From positions 92,179-156,178 of the forward strand of contig NZ_JAHKPO010000027.1 in NCBI RefSeq assembly GCF_018860365.1: DNA of 64,000 bases, in the 5' to 3' direction. Under the pieces are notes generated by a model that saw only the letters and a list, made by a program, of their open reading frames with translations, was not told the DNA's origin and searched no databases. Origin of the DNA: Arenibacter algicola (lineage in GTDB: Bacteria > Bacteroidota > Bacteroidia > Flavobacteriales > Flavobacteriaceae). Of the stretch, positions 27,818-37,259 are shown one piece after another; the first letter of the stretch is position 1; the number at the start of each line of letters is the position of its first letter. The position numbers were made by a program, and so were the translations under genes.

Positions 27818-28774
27818 ATGAATATATCTATAATAATTCCCTTACTTAACGAAGAAGAATCGTTGACAGAACTGCATGATTGGATTGTACGCGTAATGCA
27901 ATCCAATCATTTTTTATATGAAATACTTTTTATTGATGATGGAAGTACCGATGGTTCTTGGGACATTATCACCAAATTGGGTCAGTCCAATCCCAATGTT
28001 AAGGGTATACGCTTCTTAAAGAATTTTGGAAAATCACAGGCCCTTCATGCCGGATTTAAAGCAGCTCAAGGCGATGTAGTGATCACTATGGATGCGGATC
28101 TACAGGATAACCCTGAGGAAATCCCAGAATTATACCACATGATCAAACAAGAGGGCTTTGATCTTATTTCGGGATGGAAGAAAAAAAGATACGACTCCAT
28201 ACTCAGTAAAAACCTTCCCTCCAAGTTATTTAATTGGGCCGCACGCAAAACTTCCGGGGTAAGGCTGCACGATTTTAATTGTGGACTAAAAGCCTATAAG
28301 AAAGAGGTTGTAAAAACCATTGAGGTCTCTGGGGAAATGCACCGCTATATTCCCGTTTTGGCCAAAAGTGCTGGATTTCATAAAATAGATGAAAAGGTAG
28401 TACAGCACCAAGCCAGGAAATACGGCAAGACCAAATTTGGTATGGACCGCTTTATAAATGGCTTTTTGGATCTGATTACCATCTGGTTCGTTTCCAAGTT
28501 TGGAAAACGGCCTATGCACCTTTTTGGTGCTTTGGGAGTCCTAATGTTTACCATTGGTTTTGGATTTGCCCTTTATTTAGGTATAGATAAAGTATTTATC
28601 AACCCTTTTGGGCGACTCATTACGGAGCGACCACAATTTTATATTGCACTGATAGCCATGGTTATAGGAACACAACTTTTCCTTGCAGGCTTTTTAGGCG
28701 AAATAATGGTAAGATCTCGCAAGAATGAAACCCGTTACAATATCACCGAAGAAATAAATCTGACCGAAAAATAA
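27818..28774 (+). CDS. Glycosyltransferase family 2, polyprenyl-phosphate sugar transferase-like
   Basis: 318 residues. The GT-A domain opens with MNISIIIPLLNEEESLTEL, has FIDDGSTDGSWDI (~47) and the metal-binding DADLQDNPEEIPEL (~92), and ends with HDFNCGLKAYKKEV. Two membrane helices follow at the C-terminus (about 238-258 and 272-300). This architecture fits DPM1/ArnC/GtrB-type enzymes, which move a sugar from a nucleotide donor to undecaprenyl phosphate. The next gene is a phosphosugar mutase and then an MsbA-like exporter, so the group likely supplies an envelope glycan. The sugar is unknown. Confidence 0.9.
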   Translation: MNISIIIPLLNEEESLTELHDWIVRVMQSNHFLYEILFIDDGSTDGSWDIITKLGQSNPNVKGIRFLKNFGKSQALHAGFKAAQGDVVITMDADLQDNPEEIPELYHMIKQEGFDLISGWKKKRYDSILSKNLPSKLFNWAARKTSGVRLHDFNCGLKAYKKEVVKTIEVSGEMHRYIPVLAKSAGFHKIDEKVVQHQARKYGKTKFGMDRFINGFLDLITIWFVSKFGKRPMHLFGALGVLMFTIGFGFALYLGIDKVFINPFGRLITERPQFYIALIAMVIGTQLFLAGFLGEIMVRSRKNETRYNITEEINLTEK

Positions 28775-28813
28775 ATGAATATTCTTTGTATTTTTAAGAA
28801 CATATAACACCAA

Positions 28814-30529
28814 ATGACTATGGAAGCCATACTGAAAAACGCCAAAAATTGGTTGACCGATTTTTTCGACGACAAGACCAAAAACGAGATTCAAAAGTTA
28901 ATTGACAACAATACCGAAGAGTTAAAAGACCGCTTTTATAAGAACCTTGAATTTGGGACTGGTGGGATGCGCGGAATTATGGGTGCCGGTACCAATAGAA
29001 TAAATAAGTACACTTTGGGAAAAAGTACCCAAGGCCTTAGTAACTACTTAAAGCAAGTTTATAATAAGGAACAGGTAAAAGTAGTCATTGCCTATGACTG
29101 TAGACATAATAGTGACACTTTGGCCAGGACCGTTGCCCAAGTTTTTGCTGCCAATGGTATTAAAGTCTTCCTTTTTTCGGAACTGCGAACTACCCCTGAA
29201 CTATCTTTCGCTGTAAAATACCTTAACTGCCACGCCGGTATTGTTTTAACGGCTTCGCATAACCCACCGGAATACAACGGTTACAAAGTGTATTGGACAG
29301 ATGGGGGACAAATAGTACCACCTCAGGACGGTGCCATAGTTAGCGAAATAAATAGCCTTGCTTTTGAGGACATCAAATTCAATGCGGATGAAAGTTTAAT
29401 AGAATTAATAGACAAAAAGGTAGATGAAGCCTTTATTGAAGCATCGGTTAAAAATGGGAACTTCAATGCCAAGGGCAAAGACGATTTTAAAATTGTCTTT
29501 ACCTCCCTTCATGGAACTTCTATTACCGTAATCCCTGAGGTACTTAAAAGGGCCGGGTATAAAAATGTTACCGTTATTGAGGAACAGGCCAAACCAGATG
29601 GTGATTTTCCAACTGTAGTATCGCCAAACCCTGAAGAGCCCGAGGCCCTATTCATGGCCATTAAAAAGGCAGAGGAAATTGGTGCGGATATGGTTATTGG
29701 TACCGATCCGGATAGTGACCGTCTAGGAGTGGCGGTGCGCAACTTGGAGGGCGAAATGAAGATTTTGAACGGCAACCAGACCATGATCATGATGACCAAG
29801 TTTTTGTTGGATCAAAGGAAGAAAAAAGGAATTACAGGAAAGGAATTTATTGCCTCCACCATTGTTTCTACGCCAATGATGGACTCTTTGGCCAAGGGCT
29901 ATGGGGTGGAATGCAAGACCGCCCTTACAGGTTTTAAATGGATAGCCAAAATGATCAAGGATTTCCCGGACCAGCCTTTTATTGGTGGTGGCGAGGAAAG
30001 TTTTGGTTTTATGGTAGGGGATTTTGTACGCGATAAGGATGCGGTAACCTCTACCCTATTGGCTTGTGAAATAGGCGCCAACGCCAAAGCAAACGGCAGT
30101 TCGTTCTACAAGGACCTTATAGATTGCTATGTGGACTACGGGTTCTTTAAGGAAAAATTGATTTCCTTGACCAAGAAAGGAATGTCGGGAGCGGAAGAAA
30201 TTAAACAAATGATGATCGATTTCAAGGACAATCCCGTTGAAGCTATCGATGGTTCCAAAGTGGTAACCGTTGAAGATTACAATACGGCGACTTCTAAAAA
30301 CGTAATAACAGGTAAGGTAACCCCAATAGATATTCCAAAATCCAATGTATTGATATACATTACCGAAGATGGCACCAAAATGGCTGCCAGGCCCAGCGGT
30401 ACGGAGCCTAAGATCAAATTTTATTTTAGTATCAACACCAAATTGAAGAACGCGGCCGATTACAAAAAAGTAGATGCCGAGTTGGATGCTAAAATTGAAA
30501 GAATCCTTAAAGAACTGAATATAGGTTAA
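28814..30529 (+). CDS. Phospho-sugar mutase (phosphoglucomutase/phosphomannomutase family)
   Basis: 571 residues, the long bacterial PGM2-like form. The active-site phosphoserine is in TASHNPPEYNGYKVYW (~145), the metal loop in GTDPDSDRLG (~297), the sugar-binding loop in GGGEESFGFMVGD (~395) and the phosphate-binding loop in ARPSGTEPKIKFY near residue 530, so all four domains are intact. It interconverts hexose 1- and 6-phosphates. The stop codon overlaps the ABC exporter start by one base (TAATG), implying coupling. Whether glucose or mannose is preferred cannot be told. Confidence 0.94.
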   Translation: MTMEAILKNAKNWLTDFFDDKTKNEIQKLIDNNTEELKDRFYKNLEFGTGGMRGIMGAGTNRINKYTLGKSTQGLSNYLKQVYNKEQVKVVIAYDCRHNSDTLARTVAQVFAANGIKVFLFSELRTTPELSFAVKYLNCHAGIVLTASHNPPEYNGYKVYWTDGGQIVPPQDGAIVSEINSLAFEDIKFNADESLIELIDKKVDEAFIEASVKNGNFNAKGKDDFKIVFTSLHGTSITVIPEVLKRAGYKNVTVIEEQAKPDGDFPTVVSPNPEEPEALFMAIKKAEEIGADMVIGTDPDSDRLGVAVRNLEGEMKILNGNQTMIMMTKFLLDQRKKKGITGKEFIASTIVSTPMMDSLAKGYGVECKTALTGFKWIAKMIKDFPDQPFIGGGEESFGFMVGDFVRDKDAVTSTLLACEIGANAKANGSSFYKDLIDCYVDYGFFKEKLISLTKKGMSGAEEIKQMMIDFKDNPVEAIDGSKVVTVEDYNTATSKNVITGKVTPIDIPKSNVLIYITEDGTKMAARPSGTEPKIKFYFSINTKLKNAADYKKVDAELDAKIERILKELNIG

Positions 30530-32349
30530 TGGAGTATTTTAAAAAGATTCTTCGCTTTGCGAAACCCTACCGTAAATACGGTTTTTTAAACATTTTTTTC
30601 AATATTCTATATGCCCTTTTCAGTGCCCTTTCCTTTGCGGCCCTAATTCCCATGTTGGACGTGCTTTTTAAGCCGGAGAAAAAGATTTTGGTAGAACCGG
30701 TCTATGAAGGGATGGGGCAATTAAAGGATTATTTGCAGGACTATATAAACTATAGGGTCAATGCATATTCCGGTGATGATGAAATGAAAGGCTTGGTCTT
30801 GGTCATTGGATTGGTATTGATTCTTTTCCTACTAAAAAACTTCTTCAATTACCTGGCCATGTATTTTATTACCTTTCTAAGAAACGGGGTACTAAAAGAT
30901 ATCAGGAACAAGATGTACGCCAAAATAGTGGATTTGCCCATTTCCTATTATTCCGAAAAGCGAAAGGGCGATGTAATTGCACGTATTACTTCCGACGTTT
31001 TGGAAATTCAACATTCTTTCCTGTCCATTTTGGAGCTCATTGTTAGAGAGCCATTGACCATACTGTTTACCATAGTGATCATGTTCGGGATAAGTACAAA
31101 ACTTACCCTCTTCGTGTTTATTTTTATTCCTATTGCAGGTATGATCATTTCGAGGATTGGAAAATCCCTGAAAAAGAAATCGGATCGGGTACAAAGGGAA
31201 CAAGGGGAGTTTTTATCAATAGTAGAAGAAACCTTGGGTGGCCTAAGAGTTATAAAAGCCTTTAATTCCGAATCCCGGTTTTATAAAACCTTTACCACTT
31301 CCACCAACAGATTTTTTCACTTTTCAAACAAGTTATTGAACAGACAAAACCTGGCTTCTCCCACAGGCGAATTTTTGGGAATAATGGTCATTGGGGTCTT
31401 ACTTTGGTTCGGAGGAAAAATGGTACTGATAGATAAAACCTTGGATGCATCCTCGTTTATTGCTTATATGGGACTTGCTTACAACATACTTACTCCTGCA
31501 AAAGCTATTAGTAAGGCCTCCTTCGGCGTGAAAAAGGGAAACTCTGCTGCAGAGCGGGTATTGGAAATTTTGGAAACCGAAAATCCAATTGTTGAAAAGA
31601 AGGATGCTGTTGTAAAACCCAATTTTGAACAAGGAATAGACATTAAAAATGTTTCCTTTAAATATGAGGATGAGTATGTGCTGAAAAAATTTAACCTAAA
31701 GGTTCCCAAAGGCCAGACCGTAGCACTGGTAGGCCAATCCGGAAGCGGAAAAAGTACAATTGCCAACCTAATGACACGCTTTTATGATGTTAATGAGGGT
31801 GAGATAAAAATTGATGGTATCGATATTCGGGATTTTAGCAAAAAATCACTTCGCAATTTAATGGGACTTGTTACCCAAGATTCTATTTTATTCAACGATA
31901 CCGTTAAAAATAATATTGGACTCGGAAAAGAGGATGCCACGGAGGAAGAAATAATTGAAGCCGCTAAAATAGCCAATGCCCACGATTTCATTAGTGAGCT
32001 GCCCCAAGGATATAATACCAATATTGGGGATAGCGGAAATAAATTAAGCGGCGGACAAAAACAAAGGCTGTCCATTGCCAGGGCCGTTCTTAAAAACCCG
32101 CCTATTATGATTCTGGATGAGGCTACCTCTGCCTTGGATACGGAAAGCGAAAGATTGGTTCAGGATGCTTTGGAAAAAATGATGCAGAATAGAACCTCCA
32201 TTGTCATAGCGCACAGGCTTTCCACCATACAAAATGCCAATACTATAGTAGTTTTGCAAAAGGGTGAGATTGTGGAACAAGGTTCCCATACACAACTAAT
32301 GGAAAAAGATGGAGTTTACAAAAAGTTGGTCACCATGCAGTCTTTTTAA
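30529..32349 (+). CDS. ABC transporter ATP-binding/permease protein, MsbA-like
   Basis: 606 residues: six membrane helices in the N-terminal ~330 residues followed by one nucleotide-binding domain. Walker A is GQSGSGKST (~404), the signature LSGGQKQR (~506), Walker B IMILDEATSALD (~526) and the H-loop IVIAHRLSTI (~562). This half-transporter layout fits MsbA lipid flippases and related glycolipid exporters, working as a homodimer at the inner membrane. Its start overlaps the mutase stop. The protein ends inside a long palindrome (32344-32369). Confidence 0.93.
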   Translation: MEYFKKILRFAKPYRKYGFLNIFFNILYALFSALSFAALIPMLDVLFKPEKKILVEPVYEGMGQLKDYLQDYINYRVNAYSGDDEMKGLVLVIGLVLILFLLKNFFNYLAMYFITFLRNGVLKDIRNKMYAKIVDLPISYYSEKRKGDVIARITSDVLEIQHSFLSILELIVREPLTILFTIVIMFGISTKLTLFVFIFIPIAGMIISRIGKSLKKKSDRVQREQGEFLSIVEETLGGLRVIKAFNSESRFYKTFTTSTNRFFHFSNKLLNRQNLASPTGEFLGIMVIGVLLWFGGKMVLIDKTLDASSFIAYMGLAYNILTPAKAISKASFGVKKGNSAAERVLEILETENPIVEKKDAVVKPNFEQGIDIKNVSFKYEDEYVLKKFNLKVPKGQTVALVGQSGSGKSTIANLMTRFYDVNEGEIKIDGIDIRDFSKKSLRNLMGLVTQDSILFNDTVKNNIGLGKEDATEEEIIEAAKIANAHDFISELPQGYNTNIGDSGNKLSGGQKQRLSIARAVLKNPPIMILDEATSALDTESERLVQDALEKMMQNRTSIVIAHRLSTIQNANTIVVLQKGEIVEQGSHTQLMEKDGVYKKLVTMQSF

Positions 32350-32369
32350 GGCTTGTACAAGCCTTAAAA
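32344..32369. terminator. 26-bp perfect palindrome at the end of the exporter gene
   Basis: A perfect 26-base palindrome centred at 32356/32357 (core GGCTTGTACAAGCC), overlapping the exporter stop codon. It can form a hairpin with a GTAC loop, flanked by T on one side and A on the other. For the plus strand there is no T-run after the stem, so it is either a weak terminator or a protein-binding site. Confidence 0.45.
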
Positions 32370-32420
32370 CATTGTGGTGGTCCACTTGATAATTGTACTT
32401 TGGACTATTTGATTGTATAA

Positions 32421-33470
32421 TTATCTAGAAACCTGTTGTTCCAAAATTTGGTTTTGGAAAGACCTATATTTAAGTATATCCAAATATTCCATGGCATTCT
32501 TGTTTTTATGGTCCTTATAGGATTTTGATGCCCAATCCATAGCTGCAGTCAAGTCGCCATTAATTTCGTGCATAACTGCCATATTGTAACAGGCGCGGCC
32601 GGCAATTTTGGAATTGGAATTATCCAATTCCTTTTCCCAAAGTTGTGATGCTCCCTGCCAGTCCCCATTTTCCACTAACACACAAGCCTGTTCGAAATTG
32701 GTGGTGCCACGAACAAAATATGATCTCTCAACACTGTTTTCGAACGGTAATAGTCGCTGTCCATAGTTGCTGCCCGTGGCCTTGCTCTGTTCCACAAGGG
32801 TTTCCTTTCTGCCCTCTATGGCCTTATAAGCCTCTAAAGGATTGGTGCCTTTCCCCTTGGATATAATTTGATCGTTAAATACTATCTCATCAATAATTTC
32901 CTTTGATTTTGGATAGTATATTTTCCATCCATTTTCAATAAGGGTTTCCAAGGTAAGCTCTTGGGCCGGTACCTTTACCTTCACCCTCATGAGGTTTGGT
33001 TGCATCATAGATGTTTTCTTTATGGATACTGTGGTTTCCGTATCAAAAAAGGCCATAGAAAATATGGCATCCACATCGTACGCATTACAAATGTTTTCGA
33101 CAGAGGTCCATGAAATAGAATCGTTTACCATCTCAAAATGCAAAATTTCTTGAGGTACCGAATCCAGGATTTTAATAGTTTCAAAACGATTGTCCTTTAG
33201 CAATTCGTTGAACAATCCTGTAAGGGCAGCATTCCTCCCCTGCTCCAAAAGCCATTGCTCTTCGGCGGCCACCATTCTGTTAAGGCCTGTTTCATCCTCT
33301 TCTACCTCTGGTCGTATGCTCCTATTAACGATGCCTATCCTTTTAATTTTTTGAGAAATATGTACAGGTGAAGGTTCCATGGTTTGAAGTACAATTTCTT
33401 TAGTGGAACCGCAACCTACAGTTAAAGCTATAAGGCTAAATAAAAAAAACTGGAAACAAAACTTGCTCAT
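32421..33470 (-). CDS. DUF6340-family lipoprotein with C-terminal TPR (copy 1)
   Basis: 349 residues from the ATG at 33470. That start is chosen because it begins a clean lipoprotein signal, MSKFCFQFFLFSLIALTVGC (lipobox cysteine at 20); codons further upstream add non-signal sequence. The mature protein carries IKRIGIVNRS near residue 45, the DAIFSMAFFDTET segment near 137, and a C-terminal TPR-like unit (AGRACYNMAVMHEINGDLTAAMDWASKSY). The family is confined mainly to Bacteroidota and has no known function. A tandem paralogue of identical length lies directly upstream, so this is a recent or maintained duplication. Confidence 0.85.
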   Translation of the reverse strand: MSKFCFQFFLFSLIALTVGCGSTKEIVLQTMEPSPVHISQKIKRIGIVNRSIRPEVEEDETGLNRMVAAEEQWLLEQGRNAALTGLFNELLKDNRFETIKILDSVPQEILHFEMVNDSISWTSVENICNAYDVDAIFSMAFFDTETTVSIKKTSMMQPNLMRVKVKVPAQELTLETLIENGWKIYYPKSKEIIDEIVFNDQIISKGKGTNPLEAYKAIEGRKETLVEQSKATGSNYGQRLLPFENSVERSYFVRGTTNFEQACVLVENGDWQGASQLWEKELDNSNSKIAGRACYNMAVMHEINGDLTAAMDWASKSYKDHKNKNAMEYLDILKYRSFQNQILEQQVSR

Positions 33471-33693
33471 GCTTTGTAAAATAAATTCGATCTTAAAAAA
33501 AATTAGACGTAATATCATAACCTTTGTAAAACTCATTTTATAGGGGAAATATTGTCCATTCTCCCCTAAACCATTGAATTTTAGGGCTATTTTGCCTTTT
33601 TTTCAGGAAAATTGCCTTTGTAACAGCGTTTTTGATTTAGTTTTAGAAACATTGCCGAAACTGTAGTTTTGTTAAAAGAATATGTATTTAATT

Positions 33694-33732
33694 AAAAAAG
33701 TCCGTTTCCAATTTTATGGATAACGGACTTTT
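33694..33732 (-). terminator. rho-independent terminator of DUF6340 copy 2
   Basis: Outer stem AAAAGTCCGTT (33696-33706) with AACGGACTTTT (33722-33732), extended by an inner TCCA/TGGA pair and one bulged base. On the minus strand the stem is followed by six T. Confidence 0.88.
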
Positions 33733-33779
33733 AAGTTGTTATATTCCAATGAAATATTCCTTATAGAGGACAGTTAAGT

Positions 33780-34829
33780 TTATCGCGATGCTTGTTGCTC
33801 CAAGACTTCATTTTGTGATAATCGGTATTTAAGAATATTTAAATATCTAAGCGCATCCTTATTATCATAATCCGCGTAAGACTTTGAAGCCCAATCCATG
33901 GCGGCATTCAAATCCCCGTTGATCTCATTTATTATCGCCATATTGTAGCAGGCCCTTCCTGCAATTTTCGACTTGGAATTACCCAATTCTTTTTCCCAAA
34001 GTTGGGCAGCACCTTGCCAATCCCCGGTTTGTGCCCTTCTTTTGGCCACTACGAAATTGTCGGTTCCACGTACAAAGTAGTCCCTAGTGATCCTATGTCT
34101 ATATGGGGATATCCTGGACCCATAGGCATAACCAATATTTTTGCTTAACTCTTCAACAGCTTCGTTCCTGCGAGCTACGGCTTCTATTGCCTTTACCGGG
34201 TTAATACCTCTTCCTGAGGATACCAAATGGTCTGTGTACATAAATTCGTCCACGATTTGTCTGGTACGGGGGTTATAGATACGCCATCCATTTTTTATAA
34301 GTGTGTTCAGAGTGACTTCATGGGCCGGTACCGACACTTTAACTCCCAAACTATTGGGAAGTTGCATTACGGATGGTTTATAGGAAACCTGTGTATCCGT
34401 ATCATAAAATGCCAAGGAAAAAATAGCATCAACACCGTTGGCCGCACAAATCTCTTCTATTGTCTCCCAGGACAAGCTGGCCGGAAAGACATCCAGTCCT
34501 TTTCTTATTTCAGTTTCGTTATCCAAAATAAGTATTTCTTCGAACCTTCCTGTGCCTGCCAATTCATCGGACAAAGCGTTAATGGCAACTTCGGCCCCTT
34601 TTTTATCGAGATTAAGTCCTTCGGCGGACAATATCTGGTCTATTTTGTCAATTTGCTTATTGCCTTCAGAAGGCAAACTTCTATTAATAATACCTATTCT
34701 CTGTATATCATTGGGAAGATGCACTATGGCTGGTTCTGTGGCTCCCATCGTTAAATTATTGGTGGCACTACAGGACATTAATAAAATTCCTATACCAATA
34801 TATCCGAGTATTAATTTATGGTTTTTCAT
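33780..34829 (-). CDS. DUF6340-family lipoprotein with C-terminal TPR (copy 2)
   Basis: 349 residues, identical in length to its downstream paralogue. Lipoprotein signal MKNHKLILGYIGIGILLMSC, lipobox cysteine at 20. Shared blocks with copy 1 are IQRIGIINRS, CAANGVDAIFSLAFYDTDT, the LVSSGRGINPVKAIEAVARR segment, DYFVRGTDNF and the TPR-like end. Both ends keep LKYR and LEQQ followed by SR. The two copies differ at many positions, so they are not a very recent duplication. A strong terminator follows this gene, so each copy is probably transcribed separately. Function unknown; the TPR unit suggests protein contacts in the envelope. Confidence 0.85.
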   Translation of the reverse strand: MKNHKLILGYIGIGILLMSCSATNNLTMGATEPAIVHLPNDIQRIGIINRSLPSEGNKQIDKIDQILSAEGLNLDKKGAEVAINALSDELAGTGRFEEILILDNETEIRKGLDVFPASLSWETIEEICAANGVDAIFSLAFYDTDTQVSYKPSVMQLPNSLGVKVSVPAHEVTLNTLIKNGWRIYNPRTRQIVDEFMYTDHLVSSGRGINPVKAIEAVARRNEAVEELSKNIGYAYGSRISPYRHRITRDYFVRGTDNFVVAKRRAQTGDWQGAAQLWEKELGNSKSKIAGRACYNMAIINEINGDLNAAMDWASKSYADYDNKDALRYLNILKYRLSQNEVLEQQASR

Positions 34830-35025
34830 GTGGTGGTTTTAATGGTTACTAAACAAAACTATTGTAATAGCCTAGCTATAAAACATATACTGTGCCAAAA
34901 ATATTGTTCTAGGAACCAACATTCCTCTACTTTTCTATAGTTTGGTCAGGTCTTTAGACTAAAAAAAGGTGGACCATGGCAACAAATACATGCATTTACA
35001 GTCTTCCCATATTGCACCTATTCCT

Positions 35026-35033
35026 TACCTTTG
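35026..35033 (+). promoter_or_regulatory. Putative -7 box of mutS2
   Basis: TACCTTTG matches TAnnTTTG exactly, 37 bp before the mutS2 start. No correctly spaced TTG is seen. Confidence 0.35.
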
Positions 35034-35070
35034 AAGGTTATAAATCCTTATGGAAAGGAAAATTGAATAA

Positions 35071-37242
35071 ATGAATAAAATAAGTTCAAAAACGCTTCAA
35101 GATCTCGAGTTTAATACCGTTCTACTGCAATTGGCTGCCCGATGCACCACAGAGCTCGGAAAGGAACAGGTAACTAATTTGGAACCAATATCCGAGAAAA
35201 CCGAATTATTGGACGTTTTGGGACAGACTTCCGAGTATTTGGCCTCCTACTCCAACGACAATAGGATTCCCAATCATAACTTTGATGCCATTAATTCGGA
35301 GTTGAAACTCCTTAAAATTGAGAATACCACTTTGGAAGTAGGTGGATTCAAGAAAATAGGTTCCATTTGTACCACAGTTGCAACCCATATTAAGTTCTTT
35401 TTAAAATTTAAGGAGTACTATCCCCTGCTTTATGCCGTTTCCGATAGTGTTACCCTGAATACTGAAATTCCTCGAAATATTGAGGCTGTCATAGATAAAT
35501 TTGGGGAAATAAAGGATAATGCCTCCAACAACCTACAAAATATCCGTTCTCAAATGGTTGTGGTTAAGGGCAAAATAAATCAAAGTTTTGCCACTGCGCT
35601 CAATACCTATCACGCCTCGGAACTTTTGGACGAGATCAGGGAATCCGTTGTAGATAATAGACGGGTACTTGCCGTAAAGAGCATGTATCGAAAAAAAGTA
35701 AAGGGAGCCGTTATGGGAACCTCCAAAACTGGAAGTATTGTCTACATTGAACCGGAGGCTACCCTTAGGTACAGTAGGGAACTCGGGAACCTGGAATTCG
35801 AGGAACGGGAGGAGATACAAAAAATACTGAACGATCTAACCAACCGTATACGGCCTTTTGCGCCTGAATTATATGCTTATCAAGATTTTCTGGTTCATAT
35901 CGACATTACGGCGTCCAAAGCAAAATATGCTCTGGAAATGGATGCTCTCTTGCCAGAAATTAGTGAAAATAGGGAGCTTTATTTAAGGGATGCCTATCAT
36001 CCCTTGTTGTTTTTGAGCAATAAATACAAAAAAGAAAAAACATATCCACAAACCATTGCCCTGCATCCCGAGAACAGAATTATCGTTATATCGGGACCTA
36101 ATGCCGGGGGAAAAAGTATTACCCTGAAAACCATTGGTCTTTTACAGGTAATGCTGCAGAGCGGTTTGTTGATCCCAGTACATGAGCGGTCCAAGGTCTG
36201 TTTATTCGATAATGTACTGACCGATATTGGGGACAACCAATCCATAGAAAACCATCTCAGCACCTATAGTTACCGATTGAAGAACATGAATTATTTCTTG
36301 CGTAGATGCAACGACAAGACCCTTTTTCTGATCGATGAATTTGGAACCGGGAGTGATCCGGAATTGGGTGGTGCCCTGGCCGAGACTTTCTTGGAGGTGT
36401 TCTATGAAAGAGGTGCCTACGGGGTTATTACCACCCATTATGCCAATCTGAAACTATTGGCCAATGAATTGCCCCATGTTACCAATGCCAATATGCTTTT
36501 TGATGGAAAATCGTTGGAACCCACTTATCAATTGGTATTGGGACAGGCCGGTAGTTCCTTTACTTTTGAAGTGGCACAAAAGAATGGCATTCCCTATAGC
36601 CTCATAAACAAGGCTAAAAAGAAAATAGAGCGCGGTAAGGTCCGTTTTGATGCCACCATTGCCAAACTTCAAAAGGAGCGTAGTAAAATGGAGAAAACCG
36701 GTTCCAGGCTTCAAGAAGAGGAATCCAAGGCCAGGACGGAAGCCCAAAAATTGGAGGACCTTAATTCCAAGATCAAATCCAAATTGGAAAACTATCAGGA
36801 ACTGTACGACCATAACCAACGGATGATCTATTTGGGAAATAAGGTAAATACGGCTGCGGAAAAATATTTTCAGGATAAAAAGAAGCGTAATTTGGTTTCT
36901 GAATTGATACGTATTGTGGAAACCGAGAATAGTAAGCGCAAAAAACAAACTGTAAAAGAAGTAAAGGCCCAAAAGGAAAAGAAGGCCAAGGTAGAACAAG
37001 AGGTGATAAAAAAGGTGGAGGTAATCCGCGAAAAGAAAAAAGTTGAGAAAAAGAAAGCCGAAGTAAAGGAAAAAAATAAGCCACGTCCGGTATTTAAAGT
37101 AGGCGACCGTGTACGCCTTATGGATGGAAAGGCCGTAGGTAGTATAGATAGTTTGGAAAAGAACAAAGCTATTGTCAACTATGGTATTTTTACCACTAAT
37201 GTTGCGGTAGACCAACTGGAATTGGTAGAAAGAAAAATGTAA
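35071..37242 (+). CDS. mutS2: MutS2 family DNA-binding ATPase, without Smr domain
   Basis: 723 residues. The MutS core and clamp (residues 1-~300) lead to the ATPase with Walker A GPNAGGKS (~343), Walker B LFLIDEFGTGSD (~423) and the conserved TTHYANLK (~453). A coiled-coil region follows (~515-600), then a Lys/Glu-rich linker (~615-670) and a KOW-like end, FKVGDRVRLMDGKAVGSIDSL. MutS2 acts on recombination intermediates and stalled ribosomes. The usual ~785-residue form ends in an Smr nuclease domain; here it is absent, as in many flavobacteria. The DCC gene follows after 17 bp. Confidence 0.93.
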   Translation: MNKISSKTLQDLEFNTVLLQLAARCTTELGKEQVTNLEPISEKTELLDVLGQTSEYLASYSNDNRIPNHNFDAINSELKLLKIENTTLEVGGFKKIGSICTTVATHIKFFLKFKEYYPLLYAVSDSVTLNTEIPRNIEAVIDKFGEIKDNASNNLQNIRSQMVVVKGKINQSFATALNTYHASELLDEIRESVVDNRRVLAVKSMYRKKVKGAVMGTSKTGSIVYIEPEATLRYSRELGNLEFEEREEIQKILNDLTNRIRPFAPELYAYQDFLVHIDITASKAKYALEMDALLPEISENRELYLRDAYHPLLFLSNKYKKEKTYPQTIALHPENRIIVISGPNAGGKSITLKTIGLLQVMLQSGLLIPVHERSKVCLFDNVLTDIGDNQSIENHLSTYSYRLKNMNYFLRRCNDKTLFLIDEFGTGSDPELGGALAETFLEVFYERGAYGVITTHYANLKLLANELPHVTNANMLFDGKSLEPTYQLVLGQAGSSFTFEVAQKNGIPYSLINKAKKKIERGKVRFDATIAKLQKERSKMEKTGSRLQEEESKARTEAQKLEDLNSKIKSKLENYQELYDHNQRMIYLGNKVNTAAEKYFQDKKKRNLVSELIRIVETENSKRKKQTVKEVKAQKEKKAKVEQEVIKKVEVIREKKKVEKKKAEVKEKNKPRPVFKVGDRVRLMDGKAVGSIDSLEKNKAIVNYGIFTTNVAVDQLELVERKM

Positions 37243-37259
37243 AAAGTGGTTGGACCACT

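Noticed and set aside
36454-37215. 253-codon open frame antisense to mutS2
   Set aside because: It mirrors the Lys/Glu-rich coding of mutS2, giving Phe/Leu/Tyr-rich nonsense; the sense gene is clearly real.
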